A stretch of 64,000 nucleotides of DNA from assembly GCF_963169125.1 (NCBI RefSeq), contig NC_084795.1, forward strand, positions 140,963,766-141,027,765, given 5' to 3'. The DNA is from Humulus lupulus. Lineage: Eukaryota; Streptophyta; Magnoliopsida; Rosales; Cannabaceae. Below, piece by piece: positions 22,873 through 35,700 of this stretch; within the stretch, counting starts at the first letter, position 1, and each line of letters starts with the position of its first letter. A program made the position numbers and the translations under genes. Below the pieces are notes generated by a model that was given only the letters and a program-made list of their open reading frames with translations, made no database searches and was not told the origin of the DNA.

Positions 22873-23967
22873 TGATCTATTTTGTGAACTTGTGTAGTTT
22901 GTCGCTATAATTCTAATTAGTACGCAAATTATGAGTTGTTAAATTAAAAATATGCGTAATTAGTCGAAATTGGCTAATATTCAGAAATTTGGCACAGGCG
23001 ATACATCGCTTGTCTTGGGCGATATATCACCACTTGAGGAATATGGATTTTTCCCAGAGACAGAAACGACAATAGAGATTTTGTATTTTTATCGAGAATA
23101 TGGTGCAGGCGATATATCGCAACATGGGAGGCGATATATCGACACGATGGAATTTTTGGAATTTTCATGGAATTTTGTAGGGCTTTTTCGTTGAAATATA
23201 AAAAGGATTTTTAATAGAAAAGCAGGGGAGTGCTTTTGGACGACATGGAGAAATAACGGAGCAATATTTCACTAGTTTTATTTCATTTTTTTTTATGCTT
23301 TTCAATTTTAGATTATTTTTATGAAATTATGTTTAACATTATGAACTAAATTCCTGTTTAGAGTATTTTAATGTAGTCGCTAGATATTATTTTCATCTTT
23401 AATGTAGTTTCTATGATTTCTTGAATTTATGATTATCTACTGTTCTTATATTTAATGCTTGTAATTGACTGGCCATTTGTTGCATGATTTTTTTTTTAAT
23501 TCAACATCTGAAAAGTGAGAATTGGAATAGATATAGACAATAGACATAGTTCTCAATTTAGAATGAATGTATCAAATTGGTTTGTGTAGCAATTAGGTTT
23601 CTTTTCTTAATGCAGTTTATGTGTAGAATTTATCACAGACATGTAGAAAATTCACAGGTAAACTGAATATTTTATATCTTGAAAGAGAATATAATTGTCA
23701 ATAGTGAACCTGCTATAATCATAGTTAGAAGAACCATATTAATTGTATCATTGTTTGACCATAATTGAAGGTTGATGAAGTTAAAAGGCTCTAATATTTT
23801 CTCTATTAAATTCCATTAATTTAATTATGCTATTCTAGTTTATTGTTAGTCGTTAGTCAAATAGAAATTAAAGTTCACTTTTGGTAATTAGTAGATCAGT
23901 TCTCTGTGGGAACGATACTTTACTTCTATTATTATTACTTGCTTGACTGCGTACACTTCCGTAGTAT
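22873..23967 (+). repeat. 5' LTR of Athila D (borders approximate)
   Basis: The left border is placed at TGATCTATTTTG (22873), just after the AATTA duplication of H. The right border is near CTTCCGTAGTA, by analogy with the end of LTR C. A TATA-like AATATAAAAAGG lies at about 23194-23205. Four palindrome words lie just upstream. No gene is present. Confidence 0.6.
22997..23143 (+). promoter_or_regulatory. Four-copy GCGATATATCGC cluster in LTR D
   Basis: Copies at 22997-23010, 23018-23031, 23108-23121 and 23130-23143, the same word as in the Tekay LTRs A, B and G, although this is an Athila LTR. It lies about 50-200 bp upstream of a TATA-like AATATAAAAAGG. Confidence 0.6.
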
Positions 23968-23986
23968 AAATTTTGGAATAAGTTTT

Positions 23987-24004
23987 TGGCAGCGTTGCTA
24001 GGGA
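23987..24004 (+). other. Primer binding site of element D
   Basis: TGGCAGCGTTGCTAGGGA, a mutated form of the Athila tRNA-Asp PBS. It lies about 20 bp after the LTR end, as in element C. Confidence 0.78.
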
Positions 24005-24116
24005 ATTGAAATTCTATTAATAACAAAATAGTTAATTTTTATTCTAATTTGGCTGTTTTTATTTCTTTGTAGTAATTTAGCTTCTCGCACTTTGCTATTT
24101 CAGGTGAATCTTTTGT

Positions 24117-26334
24117 ATGCAACGAGAAGCTGTGAATCCTGAAATTGAAAGATCTTGCAGAAAGAACAGAAGGAACAAGTTTCCTGGGATCAAAATGTTG
24201 CCAAGTTGAGGGGGGAAATCAATAACTTCTATCAGAATAAGGGAGAGTCTTTGTATGCTGCTTGGGAAAGATTCAAACACCTACTCAGAAAATGCCTTCA
24301 TCACGGTATTGAGAAGTGGATGTTAGTCCACAATTTTTATAATGGGTTGTGCGGTACTACTCGCACTATCATAGATGCAGCAGCTAGTGGTGCATTTATG
24401 AGTAAAGGGGCTGATGAGGCCTATGAATTGTTAGAGGAGATGGCCATGAACAATTGTCAGTGGCCTACAAAACAAGACAACTTGCAGAGAAAAGTAGCTG
24501 GGGTACATGAATTAGATGCTATATTTGCTTTAACTGGTCAGGTTGCTTCAATGACAAAGCAGTTGTAACAAAACAAGATCTCAACTCAGGCCTAGCTATG
24601 TAGATGTAGTCAGTGTGTGAATTGTGTGGAGGGCCTCATTTGTATGAACAGTGAATAGTTGCCAGCATATATGGTAATATGACAGTTGATCAGGCTTAAG
24701 TTCAGGCAGTTGATAATTTTTAGAGGCCGTATAATAATCCGTTATCCAATTCATTCAATCCAGGGTGGAAACCCCATCCTAATGTATCATGGAGAAACAA
24801 TCAGGGGCCTCCAATTCAGTATCAGACACCCTTTCCACAAACCATGCCTCAAGTACAACCAGTAGCCCCTATGCAGCAGACCAGGCCAACAACTCCACAA
24901 GAAAAATAGAGTGAGTTAGAAGCTGCTCTTATGACTATCACTAAGAATCAAGCGCAGTTTATAACAAAAACTAGGTCTTCTATCTTAAACTTGGAAACAC
25001 AGGTGGGGCAGTTGGCAAATTTACTTCATACTAAGCCTCAGGGGAATCTGCCCAATTCAGCAGTAGTGAATCCAAAAGAATATTGTCAGGCAGTGACGTT
25101 AGAAGTAATAAGGTTTATGAAGGACCTAAAGCAGAGGTAGAGAATTCACAAGCAGAAAAACCAGAGTCTTGCTCTCAAAAGGTTACTGAAGACCTTCCCC
25201 CTCAAAGTACAGCAGTAAACATCAATACAAACCCCTACTTCAAGATTCCATATCCACAAAGGTCGAGGAAGTCTAACTTGCACAAGAAGTTCTCCAAGTA
25301 TCTTGAGGTATTTAAGAAGCTACATATTAATATTCCATTCGTTGAGGCATTAGAGCAGATGCCCTCTTATGTCAAATTTATGAAGGAGATTCTGTCAAAG
25401 AATAGATGAATCGAAGATTATGAGGCTGTGGCACTTATTGAAGAGTCTATCGCTATTTTACAGATAAAGCTTCCCCCAAAATTGAGAGATCCTCGTAGTT
25501 TTACTATTCCTTGCACTATTGGCAATTTTGAGTGCAAGCATGCCCTATGTGATTTGGGGCAAGCATTAATTTGATGTCATTGTCTGTATTTCACAAACTT
25601 GGTTCGAGGGAGGCTAGTCCTACTACAGTCACTTTGCATCTAGCAGACCGCTCAGTTAAACATCTCAGAGATATTATAGATGATTTTCTTATTAAAGTTG
25701 ACAAATTCATTTTTCCAGCAGATTTCATTGTCTTAGATATGGTGGAAGATGAAAATGTCCCAATCATTCTGGGAAGGAAATTTTTAGCTACTAGGCAAGC
25801 TCTAATTGATGTTCATAAAGGTGAGCTGAAGCTCCGAGTTTAGGGTGAAGAAGTGGTATTCAAGGTGTTTAAATCTTTACAGTTTGCCAATGTAAATGAC
25901 AGTTGTTTCAGAGAGAGCAGTGGCAGAGATTGACATTTCATAGGATCCCCTTCAGAAAAGTTTGACTACAGAGGATGCAGAGGCTAAGATGGACAGAGAG
26001 GTCCAAGAATGTGTACACTGGATGAATTCTAAAGAGCCAATCTATAACCGAAAATATGAAGAATTGGGCCAGGGACCTGAAAGACAATTACCATCATTTG
26101 AGAAGCCTCCAGAGTTGGAATTGAAATCATTGCTAGTACATCTTTAATATGCTTTTTTGGGTGAGAATGAGACTTTACCATTCATTATGTTTTCTTCTCT
26201 TTCTAAGGAGGAGATGGAAAAACTATTAAGGGTATTGAGAACCCATAAGTTGGCAATTGGATGGACGCTAGAAGATATTCAAGATATTAGTCCATCAACA
26301 GTAATGCACAAGATCTTGATGGAAGATGACAGTA
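24117..26334 (+). pseudogene. Athila gag-protease remnant (element D)
   Basis: Starts at ATG 24117 (MQREAVNPEIERSC). Within about 30 codons it jumps to mid-capsid sequence (KLRGEINNFYQNKGESLY, from about 24195), so most of the capsid N-terminus is deleted. Later pieces in shifting frames: gag 24155-24568, a zinc-finger start CELCGGPHLYEQ near 24618, glutamine/proline-rich linker, 24931-25140 and 25083-25409, protease 25571-25843 (ADRSVKHLRD, PADFIVLDM), and 25962-26334. It ends where element G inserted, just before RT. Confidence 0.85.
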
Positions 26335-26365
26335 TGTAGCATCTTGGAATTTTACTTAAGCTAGA

Positions 26366-26395
26366 TAGTAGTAGTAGTAGTAGTAGTAGTAGTAG
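26366..26395 (+). repeat. AGT trinucleotide microsatellite
   Basis: About ten AGT units near the start of the 5' LTR of G. The 3' LTR has a shorter, interrupted tract (about 32741-32762), so the arrays diverged after insertion. Confidence 0.9.
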
Positions 26396-26753
26396 CTTGT
26401 AGTATTTATGGTTATTGGTTCTAGCCGGGATTTAGTTGGAAACTCATAGAAACAACTATAGATTTTATAAGTTTAACCAATAGTTTAAAATATTAATTAT
26501 AACATAAGGTTTGATTAATGTAGCTGGTCCTAGAAATATTATTTATGATAACGTAAGGTTTAGATAGAATTAATAAGAACGTGACACTTGTCACAGGCAT
26601 GATTATTAAGGATTTAAACATTTTGGATGAATAATTTAATAAATAATAAATCTAGAAGCTCTAGAACCTTCCAGCATCTGTTAGGATCACGTTTTACTCA
26701 GTCAAAGTTGTTTAAAAAAATTCAAAATATGCTGAAAGAGTGCAAAAACGTGT

Positions 26754-26910
26754 TTGATATATCAACGTATGTCGATATATCGTTGCTATAGAGGCCGGTA
26801 TATCACCTATGGGAGATACAGAAAACACGTCGACTTCATACAAACAAAATAACGACAGCATAGGACATAGGTAGGGGCGATATATCGCCTACGGTAGGCA
26901 ATATATCAGC
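26754..26910 (+). promoter_or_regulatory. GCGATATATCGC-type word cluster in 5' LTR of G
   Basis: Words at about 26754-26766, 26771-26785, 26794-26806, 26876-26889 (perfect GGCGATATATCGCC) and 26897-26910, some decayed to NGATATATCNN. About 170-330 bp upstream of TATAAATA. The 3' LTR carries the matching cluster at about 33124-33275. Confidence 0.55.
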
Positions 26911-27081
26911 TCCCGGAGCTATTTTTGAAATTTTGAGGATTTAAATTAGAATCAGCCCCTAACCACTTGGAATTTCTCTTAAATGTTTTTGACCGAGTTC
27001 TAGGCATTTGCTGAAACGAAAATTCAAATTTTTTTCAATTATTATTTATTTTAAGAAGGGTTAGTTTCACTCCTTGAACTC

Positions 27082-27089
27082 TATAAATA
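27082..27089 (+). promoter_or_regulatory. TATA box of the 5' LTR of G
   Basis: TATAAATA in CTCTATAAATAGGACC, conserved with LTRs A and B. The 3' LTR copy is damaged (CTATAAGTAAGACC near 33451). Confidence 0.72.
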
Positions 27090-28330
27090 GGACCTAGTAC
27101 TCAGCCATTTCACTCATCATTTAAGCATTCTTAAGAGCCTGTAGGCTGCTAAGATTACTCTAGAGAGAAAATACTTGGATTTTGGGATAAAAGCTTTTCC
27201 AAAGTCATATTTTGGAAATAAGATTGGGAAGTAAGATAGAGTGATATTTTGGCATCTAGGTGTAGATCAAAGTCATAGTCCATTCAAGGTATTCTTATCG
27301 TCATGTTTAATCCATCATAGTTCTTTTATTTCCTTACATTTTCTTTTAGATCCTAACTTATTGTTATGGCTTTTTGTTTAGGTGTTTAAGTTTCTTGAAA
27401 CTTATGGTTTTTGGTAAGTTTCTACTTTGATGGTTTAGTTCTCTTTTCATCTCATTTTCTTCATAAACTGATGGCTTTTACTATTAGTTTTAGGAGTGTT
27501 CCAACCCCGTTCTTGTCTCCAATATCTTGGTTTTTGGTAAGGAAAATAGGTTATATTATATGTGTTTATATGATGTATTATGATATGTGTATATGCTATG
27601 ATATGTGCTATGTATATGTATGCATAAATATGTTTTGTTGTCATTTGGGGCTTATAGTTGCTTAGATAGCAAACCCCAAGATGTTTATCATTATCGTGGA
27701 TTAGAGTTATGATTTACCCTACCTCGATTAGTAGACAGAGGACCTAGATGGGTTATCATTTACTATTTTGTGATCTAACCTACCATGGTTAGTAGACTGA
27801 GGACCTAGATGGTTTTATCACATGGTACGGTAATGAGTTAATGGCCATTAATATTGTAGTCCTATATGATATACGTTTTTACGTCATATGTTTTATAGTA
27901 TATGTTTTATGATATAATCTTATGATTTATGATATATGTTTTTAGTAGGTTTTCCTTGTTGGGCTTTAGGCCCATTCCTTTTATTTTAGATGGTGCTGGA
28001 AAATGAACTTGGAAGGCGGGACAAATTCGTGGCAACTTGGCATGTGTATTGGGGATGGATGGATTGAATGGACTGCGGGAAGATCGAGGATGACGTTGTT
28101 TAAAGTCTTTTAATTTATGTTTTATGTATTTCTACACTTAGTATTTAAACAATTGATTAAAGTTTATGTTTTTATGTTTTATGTAGTAAACAATGGGTAC
28201 CCGTACCTTATTTTGTATTTCGTACCGTATTTTGGATTTTTAATAAATTTCTTATATTTTATGTATGTATGTATTCCAAAATAGTATTTTTTAATTTTCC
28301 GAGATCTAGAATTAGTCGGGGCATTAGAGT

Positions 28331-28343
28331 TGGTATCAGAGCC
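28331..28343 (+). other. tRNA-Met primer binding site of element G
   Basis: TGGTATCAGAGCC, the standard plant PBS pairing with the 3' end of initiator tRNA-Met, two bases after the LTR end. Confidence 0.93.
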
Positions 28344-28476
28344 ACAGTTCATACGCATGAAGTTCTCCTTAATACACACGCACAAGCTCTGGATCTAACT
28401 ACCAATGTAAGTGTTTATGTTATGATTATTGTTCATGTTAATAGCTAACGTTTTAGCCATTATGTTTTCAGTTAAA

Positions 28477-31400
28477 ATGGATGGAGCCTTAACCTATCAT
28501 GATATATGAGCCATTAAGGAATTGAAAAGGATTAGAGAGCTAAGGAATACAATAGGAGTGTTAGAAAGAATCACTCAAAGATTGATTATATTTCACAAGG
28601 TGATAGATCACCTTCAAACTACTAAGCAAATTATGATGAGAGCTATGGAACAATATGTCCTACCAATTAGGCTTTTTAAAGATTTTCCTTCTGCAATTTC
28701 AACATTATAAGAATTATGGGAGACTATCTCGTTAGGAAGGATAAAGAAATTAGACAAACCTTGTGAAAGATTTAGAACTAGGTTTGTGATAGAATTTCCT
28801 TCGGGCGAAGTAGTCCTATCATCACGAATAGTAAAAGGTGTACCGATCAAAATCGAGGGCACAAAACTAGAAGGAGACCTGATAGATCTTGATATCAACG
28901 ACTTCGACGTAATACTAGGCATGGATTGGCTAGCAAGGCATGGCACAATCATCGACTATAGACGTAAGCAAGTGACATTTGAAACTCTTGACGGTCAAAA
29001 ACTATGTTTTATGGGAAAGGTTTCAGGACTACGGACACCACTTATCTCATCTCTCAAAGCTCAAAGGATGATAGAGAAAGGATGTCACACATTCTTAGCA
29101 AGTGTCACGGATGTGGCAAAGGAAACACCACTAAATGTCAGAGACGTCCGCATTATAAAGGAATTTCTAGACATATTCCCTGACGACTTACCAGGGTTGC
29201 CGCCAACTCATGAAATTGACTTCACAATTGAACTAGTACCAGGAACCAAGCCTATCTCAAAGACACCATACCGGATGGCACCAACCAAACTCAAGGAGTT
29301 GAAGACGCGGTTGCAAGAACTCTTATAGTTGGGTTTTATCAGACCAAGCCATTCGCCTTGGGGAGCACCGGTTCTATTTGTGAAGAATAAGGATGGAAGC
29401 ATGCATATGTCTATAGACTACCGTGAGCTGAACAAGGTGATGATTAAGAACAAGTACCCGGTACCCTGAATCGATGACTTATTTCATCTATTCTGAGGAG
29501 TGACCGTGTTTTCTAAGATTGATCTACGGTTTGGTTATCACCAGCTCAAGGTACGAGAAAAGGATATACCAAAGACAGCTTTTAGAACTCGATATGGACA
29601 TTACAAGTTTCTAGTTATGTCTTTTGGTCTTACCAACGCTCCAGCCACATTTATGGAATTAATGTATTAGATCTTCAAGGATTACTTGGAAAAATTCATC
29701 ATAGTGTTCATTGATGATATTTTGGTGTACTCCAAAGACAAAGTCGAGCACGAGGAACATTTAAGATTGACAATGTTTCGACTGAAGGAGCATTAACTTT
29801 ATGCCAAGTTCAAGAAGTGTGAATTCTGGCTTTCGCAAGTAGCATTCCTCGGCCATATAGTATCCAAGGTTGGAGTTGCTATAGAACCAGCTAAGGTAGA
29901 AGCTATGAAGGATTGGCCAAAACCTAAGAATGCATGAGAAGTTAGAAGTTTTCTCGGGCTAGCAGGCTATTATCAGAGATTTTTAGAAGGCTTTTCTAAG
30001 ATAGCCACTTCGCTTAACAACCTAACCCTGAAATAACAAAAGTTCAACTGGACGGATAAATGTCAAGAGAGCTTCCGGTTGCTTAAGGATAAGTTATGCT
30101 CAGCACCAGTACTTTGTGTACTGACACCCAACGACAAGTTTGTAGTATACTGTGATGCGTCGAAGCAAGGTTTGGGTTGTGTGCTGATGCAGAATGGCAA
30201 AGTGATAGCCTACGCCTCAAGGAAACTGAAGGAATATGAGCAACGCTCCACTATCTATATGGAGAATGGTGTGAGATTTATACGAACCACAAGAGCTTAA
30301 AGTATATATTCACACAGAAAGAGCTCAACATGAGGCAACGCATGTGGTTAGAACTAGTAAAGGATTATGACTGTGAAATCCTATACCACCCAGGAAAGGA
30401 AAACGTAGTTGCAGATGCGCTAAGTCGAAAGAGTTACGAAAATCCAGCAACATTATCCAGAATAGAAAAATCGCTACAGCAAGAGCTGATCAATGCTGGA
30501 ATAGAAGTAGTCATTGGTCAACTGGCTAACTTGTCCATCTAGTCAAATCTATTATAAGAAATACGGATCGGGCAAGGGCATGATGACACATTAGTAACAC
30601 ATATGGTTGCAGTCAAAGAAGGCAAGGCAACATATTTCTCTATATCAAGACAGGGGTTCTTGAGATATAAAGGACTAGTGTGCGTGCCGAATGATTATGG
30701 AATTAAGATGAAGATTTTAGAAGAGGCACACACTACCCCATACTCAGTTCACCTAGGTTCGACCGAGATGACTCATGACCTTAAAGCACTATATTAGTGG
30801 TTAGGAATGAAGAAAGACGTAGCAGAGTATGTGTCCAAATGTCTTATATGCCAGCAAGTAGAAGCGGAACATCAGCGACCAGCGGGCTTATTGCAACAGC
30901 TTAGTATTCCAGAATGGAAGTGGGATGATATAATCATGGACTTCATGACAGGATTACCACGAACAAATAAGCAGCATGACTCGACTTGGGTTGTGGTAGA
31001 TAGATTCACCATGTCATATCACTTCCTGCCTATCAAGACTACGTACACTGCAGACCAGTACGCATACATTTATGTTCGAGAAATTGTACGACTGTATGGA
31101 ATCCCTAAGACCATAGTATCAAATAGAGGATCGGTGTTTACATCGAGATTTTGGGGAAGCTTGCAGAAACCCATGGGTACCAAGTTAAGCCTTAGTATGG
31201 AATTTTATCCTCAGACTGACAGTCAGTCCGAGCGTACCATACATATTTTAGAAGATATGTTGCACGCTTGTGTACTGGACTTTGGAGGATCGTGGAGTAA
31301 GTATTTGCAACTTATAGAATTCTCCTACAATAATATTTATTAGGGTTGTTCATAAAACCGCCCACACCGCACCGCAATTTGCAGTTTAGAACCCTTCGCG

Positions 31401-32672
31401 GTTCGGTTGCGGTTTGTATTTTTGCCAAACCGCGCGGTGCGGTGCGGTTTACGGTTTTAAATTTTATAAATGCAGTTCAAACCACACCGCACCACATCAT
31501 TATATATATTCACTTTTTATATATTTTTTTTAATTTTACTATATTTAAAGTTAATGCATAAATATTTATATAGTATAATATAATATACACAATATCTAGA
31601 AAGTAATATAATGTTTCATAGGATGCTAACACATAATTTACTTCAATCTAAAGATATTCCTCCTTAATTAAAATAATATTTACTTTTATATTACATTTTT
31701 TATTTGTTATTAGTGTGTTATATTTTTATTGTTTTGCTTAAAGTTTATTAGCTTGTTGTACATTTAATTATTTTGTTAAACACTCTATGATTATGAGATT
31801 TATTATGAATCTTTCTTAATTATAACATTTAATTGTTAAATTATTTGGCAATAGGTATAAACAGCCATAATCGCACCGCACAACACCACATTTTTGCGAT
31901 GCAGTTTATTCAGTTTGAGGTCTATGCGGGGCGGGTTGTGGTTTGGAAAAATTTTCAAACCGCATATGCGGTGCGGTCCAAAAAATTAGAGAAAAACCAC
32001 ACCAATAGCACCACGAACACCCCTAATAGTTATTAGGCAATGATCGGTATGGCACCCTATGAGTTACTTTATGGAAGGAAGTGTCGATCGCCGTTACATT
32101 GGGATGAATTAGGAGAAAGACAACTTCTGGGACCCGAAGCTGTTAGAGAGGCTCAAGATGCAGTGGCGTTGATTAGAAAGTGTATGCTCGTTGCTCAAAG
32201 CCGAGAGAAAAGTTATACGAATGCCAAGCAATGAGATGTAGAATTCAAAGTCAGAGATGAAGTCTTCTTAAAGATATCTCCTATGAAACGAGTGAAGCAT
32301 TTTGGGAAGAAATGCAAGCTTAGTACCCAATTTATAGGTCCTTTTCAGATATTGGACAAGGTGGGAACAGTTGCATATAGATTAGCCCTACTGCCAGCTC
32401 TAGCATAAAGCCACAATATGTTTCACATGTCGATGCTACGTAGATATGTGTCAGACCCATCTCACGTCCTCAAGTATGATACATTAGCACTCCAGAATGA
32501 CACGAGTTACAAGGAACGACCGGTTACCATCCTAGAGAAAGGGATGAAGGAATTACCGTCTAAGAGTATTCCAATAGTCAAGGTCCTAAGGAGCAATAGT
32601 ATAAAATGGGAGGCAACGTGAGAGTTGGAGGAAGACATCTTAGCTCGATATCCGAAATTGTTTGGTAAGTAA
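28477..32672 (+). pseudogene. gag-pol of element G, heavily decayed
   Basis: Begins MDGALTYHDI at 28477 and hits stops at once. Most of gag, the zinc knuckle and the protease DSGA site are deleted. Recognisable parts: protease tail and linker to RT (28786-29328), RT (about 29330-29940, FIDDILVYS intact near 29710), RNase H (from 30079, CDAS; the segment with the second and third catalytic acids is deleted near 30247), and integrase (30603-31343 and 32040-32234). The integrase box reads VSNRGS where VSDRGS is expected (codon 31122-31124). A chromodomain (about 32505-32672) holds a TGA where a Trp is expected. Integrase is split by a MITE. Many stops look like C-to-T changes. Confidence 0.92.
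31341..32025 (+). mobile_element. hAT-type MITE inserted in integrase of G
   Basis: A 685-bp element with terminal inverted repeats TAGGGTTGTTC (left) and GAACACCCCTA (right). It is flanked by an 8-bp duplication, ATATTTAT (31333-31340) and ATAGTTAT (32026-32033), with one mismatch. Near each end it has repeats of CCGCACCGC/GCGGTGCGG that form an inverted pair. It encodes no transposase. Eight-base duplications and this terminus fit non-autonomous hAT elements. The integrase frame resumes right after it. Confidence 0.88.
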
Positions 32673-32698
32673 ATTTCAGGGACGAAATTCTTTTAATT

Positions 32699-32707
32699 AG
32701 GGGAGAA
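32699..32707 (+). other. Polypurine tract of element G
   Basis: AGGGGAGAA immediately before the 3' LTR (TGTAGTGCC at 32709), the expected plus-strand primer site. Confidence 0.75.
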
Positions 32708-32708
32708 T

Positions 32709-35700
32709 TGTAGTGCCTCGGAATTTTACTTAAGCTAGATAGTAGTAGTAGTTGTAGTAGTAGCTTGTAGTATTCGTGGTTATTGGTTCAAGTCGGGATT
32801 TAGTTGGAAACTCATAGAAACAGTTATAGATTTTATAAGTTTAACCTATAGTTTAGAAATATTAATTATAACATAAGGATTTATTAATATAGCTGGTCCT
32901 AGAAATATTATTTACTATAACCTAAGGTTTAGATAGAATTAATAAGAACGTGACACTTGTCACAAGCATGTTTATTAAGGATTTAAGCATTTTGAATGAA
33001 TAATTTAATAAAGGATAAATCTAGAAGCTCTAGAACCTTCCAACAGTTGTTAGGATCACGTTTTACTTAGTCAAAGTTGTTTAAACAAATTCAAAATATA
33101 TTGAAAGAGTGCAAAAATGTGTTTGATATATCAACGTATGCCAATATATCGCAGCTATAAGGGTCGATATATCACCTACAAGAGATACGGAAAACATGTC
33201 GACTTCGCACGAACGAAAGCACGACACATAGTTAAGGGCGATATATCACCTAGGGTAGGCGATATATAGGCTCCTGGAGCCAATTTTAAAATTTTGAGGT
33301 TTTAAACTAGAATCAGCCCCCAATCACTTGGACTTGCTCTTGAACGTTTTTGCCGAGTTCTGGGCATCTGCTGAAACGAAAATTCAATCTTTTCAATTAT
33401 TATTCATTTATTTATTCATTTTAAAAGGGGTTAGTTTCACTCCTTGAACTCTATAAGTAAGACCTAATACTCAGCCATTTCACTCATCATTCAAGCATTC
33501 TTCAGAGCCTCAAAACTGATAAGATTACTCTAGAGAGAAAACACTTGGGTTTTGGGATAAAATCTTTTCCAATCTAAGCTTTTCTAAACAATTGGGAAGT
33601 AAGATAGAGTGTTATTTTGGTATCGAGGTGTAGATCAAATTCATAGTCCATTCAAGGTATTCTTGTCCTCAGGTTTAATCCATCATAATTATTTTGTTTC
33701 CTTTCATTTTCTTTCAGATCCTAACTTATTGTTATGGCTTTTTGGTTAGGTGTTTAAGTTTCTTAAAACTTAAGGTTTTCGGTAAGTTTCTACTTTGATG
33801 GTTTAGTTCTCCTTTCATCTCATTTTCTTTAGAAACTCATGGTTTTTACTGTTGGTTTTAGGAGTGTTCCAATCCTGTTCTTGTCTCCAATATCTCAATT
33901 TTTGGTAAATAAAATAGGTTAGATTATATGTGTCTTTATGATGTGTTATGATATGTTTATATGCTATGATATGTGCTATGTATATGTATGTATAAATATA
34001 TTTTGTAGTCACTTATGGCTTATAATTGCTTAGATAGAAAACCCCAAGATTTTTATCATTATCGTGGATTAGAGATATGATTTACCCTAGCTCGATTAGT
34101 AGACAGAGGACCTAGATGGGTTATCATATACTATTTTGTGATCTAACCTACCTCAATTAGTAGACTAAGTGTTATATTATTTCATATAATATAATGTTAG
34201 ATTAAATAATGTGACAAATTGTGATTTGTCACACAAATATGATTTGTCACGCCTTGTAACATATTATTAAGAGTCACAAAAATTGGACACATGTGTGTGG
34301 TAAAATGTGACATATTTTCGAGTTACAAAATCAGTTACAAATTTGTAACTCCCAAATGTTACCCAATAATGTGTATATTATATGTTACACATTTGAGATT
34401 GGATTTCACAAAGCAATGATGAAATATGGTTGTTGGAGACATATTTTTAACTCCCAATAGGTGTTTGCAGGTTACAAGATCATGTGGGAAAGGATTTGGG
34501 ACGTTTTTGAAAAATGGATTTTTTGTGCTGAAAATGGCCTGTGGCCGTGCCCACTGACTTTCAGTGGTCGCGGCTTGGGGGACAATGGCCGCTGCCAATC
34601 AAAAGTCCAGGCCGCAGCCAGCGAGGCTGATAGTCTATTTGGTTTTTCAGTTTTTTTCCAAATGGAGCGGTTCTAACATCCCAAATAACTCCCAAATCTC
34701 TATTTTAATTCCATAAACATTGGTAACAGCCATGGGGGTTGATGGAATTTGAAATTCAAAGGGTATCTCAAACTTAATAAATAGGAGCCTAATGCTCACT
34801 TGTAAGACACACCATTTTCCATCCACAAAGCACTTGGCTGGAAAATACATCATAAAGGCTTGATAATTCCAGAGAGCTATTTCCTAGAGATATCCCTTAG
34901 TGCTTAGAGAATAGGGGAAATAAGATTTTGGACAAAGGTTTTGAACCTTGTTCAAGTTGGTGATCCCCACTACTCTACACTTTGGTTGTGTGAGAGTTTA
35001 TTTTTTCATTGATCTTTTCACTCTGTTGTTCTTCTTGTATTATTAGTGTATTTAGTTTGCAATCGTCTACTTCTATTTCTATTTACATATTTATTGGTGT
35101 CTTTTGTTTTAGGGTTTTAGTTCTTATAATTCTCTTCCTTCTCTTATTTCTATTTACTTGTATTTTGAGCAATTGAGTTGTAATATTTATTTAATCAATT
35201 ACCTTGTCTATTGAATTTTTTGCATAGAGTTGTATATTGGTTTTTCCATATTTCCATTGGGCAATAATATATATTCTTTAACACTGAGAACCTAGATTGT
35301 TTGATCACATGCTACGATAATGAGTTAATGGCCATTAATATTGTAGTCCTATATGAAATATGTGTTTACATCATATGTTTTATAGTATATGTTTTATGAT
35401 ATAGTCTTATGATATGTGATATATGTTTTTAGTAGATTTTCCTTGCTGGGCATTAGGCTCATTCCTTTTATTTTAGATGGTGCAGGAAAATGAACTTGGA
35501 AGGTGAGAAAGATTCGTGGAAACTTGGCATGTGTATTTGGGATGGATGGATTGAAAGGACTGCGGGAAGATCGAGGATGACGTGTTTAAAGTCTTTTAAT
35601 TTATGTTTTATGTATTTCCGCACTTAGTATTTAAACGATTGATTAAAGTATATGTTTTTATGTTTTATGTACTAAATAATTTATACCCATACCTTATTTT

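Larger units (their letters stand above)
26335..28328 (+). repeat. 5' LTR of element G
   Basis: Starts TGTAGCATCTTGG; the 3' LTR starts TGTAGTGCCTCGG. It ends GGCATTAGA where the 3' LTR has GGCATTACA. TATAAATA lies at 27082-27089. An AGT microsatellite lies near the start. Short frames inside are not genes. Confidence 0.93.

Noticed and set aside
22997..23143. CRISPR-like spaced repeats
   Set aside because: Short palindromes at irregular spacing in a plant LTR; no leader, constant repeat length or cas genes.
27411..27665. 84-codon frame in the 5' LTR of G
   Set aside because: Lies in an LTR, is low-complexity (Tyr/Met/Cys runs), and its counterpart in the 3' LTR is not kept open in the same form.
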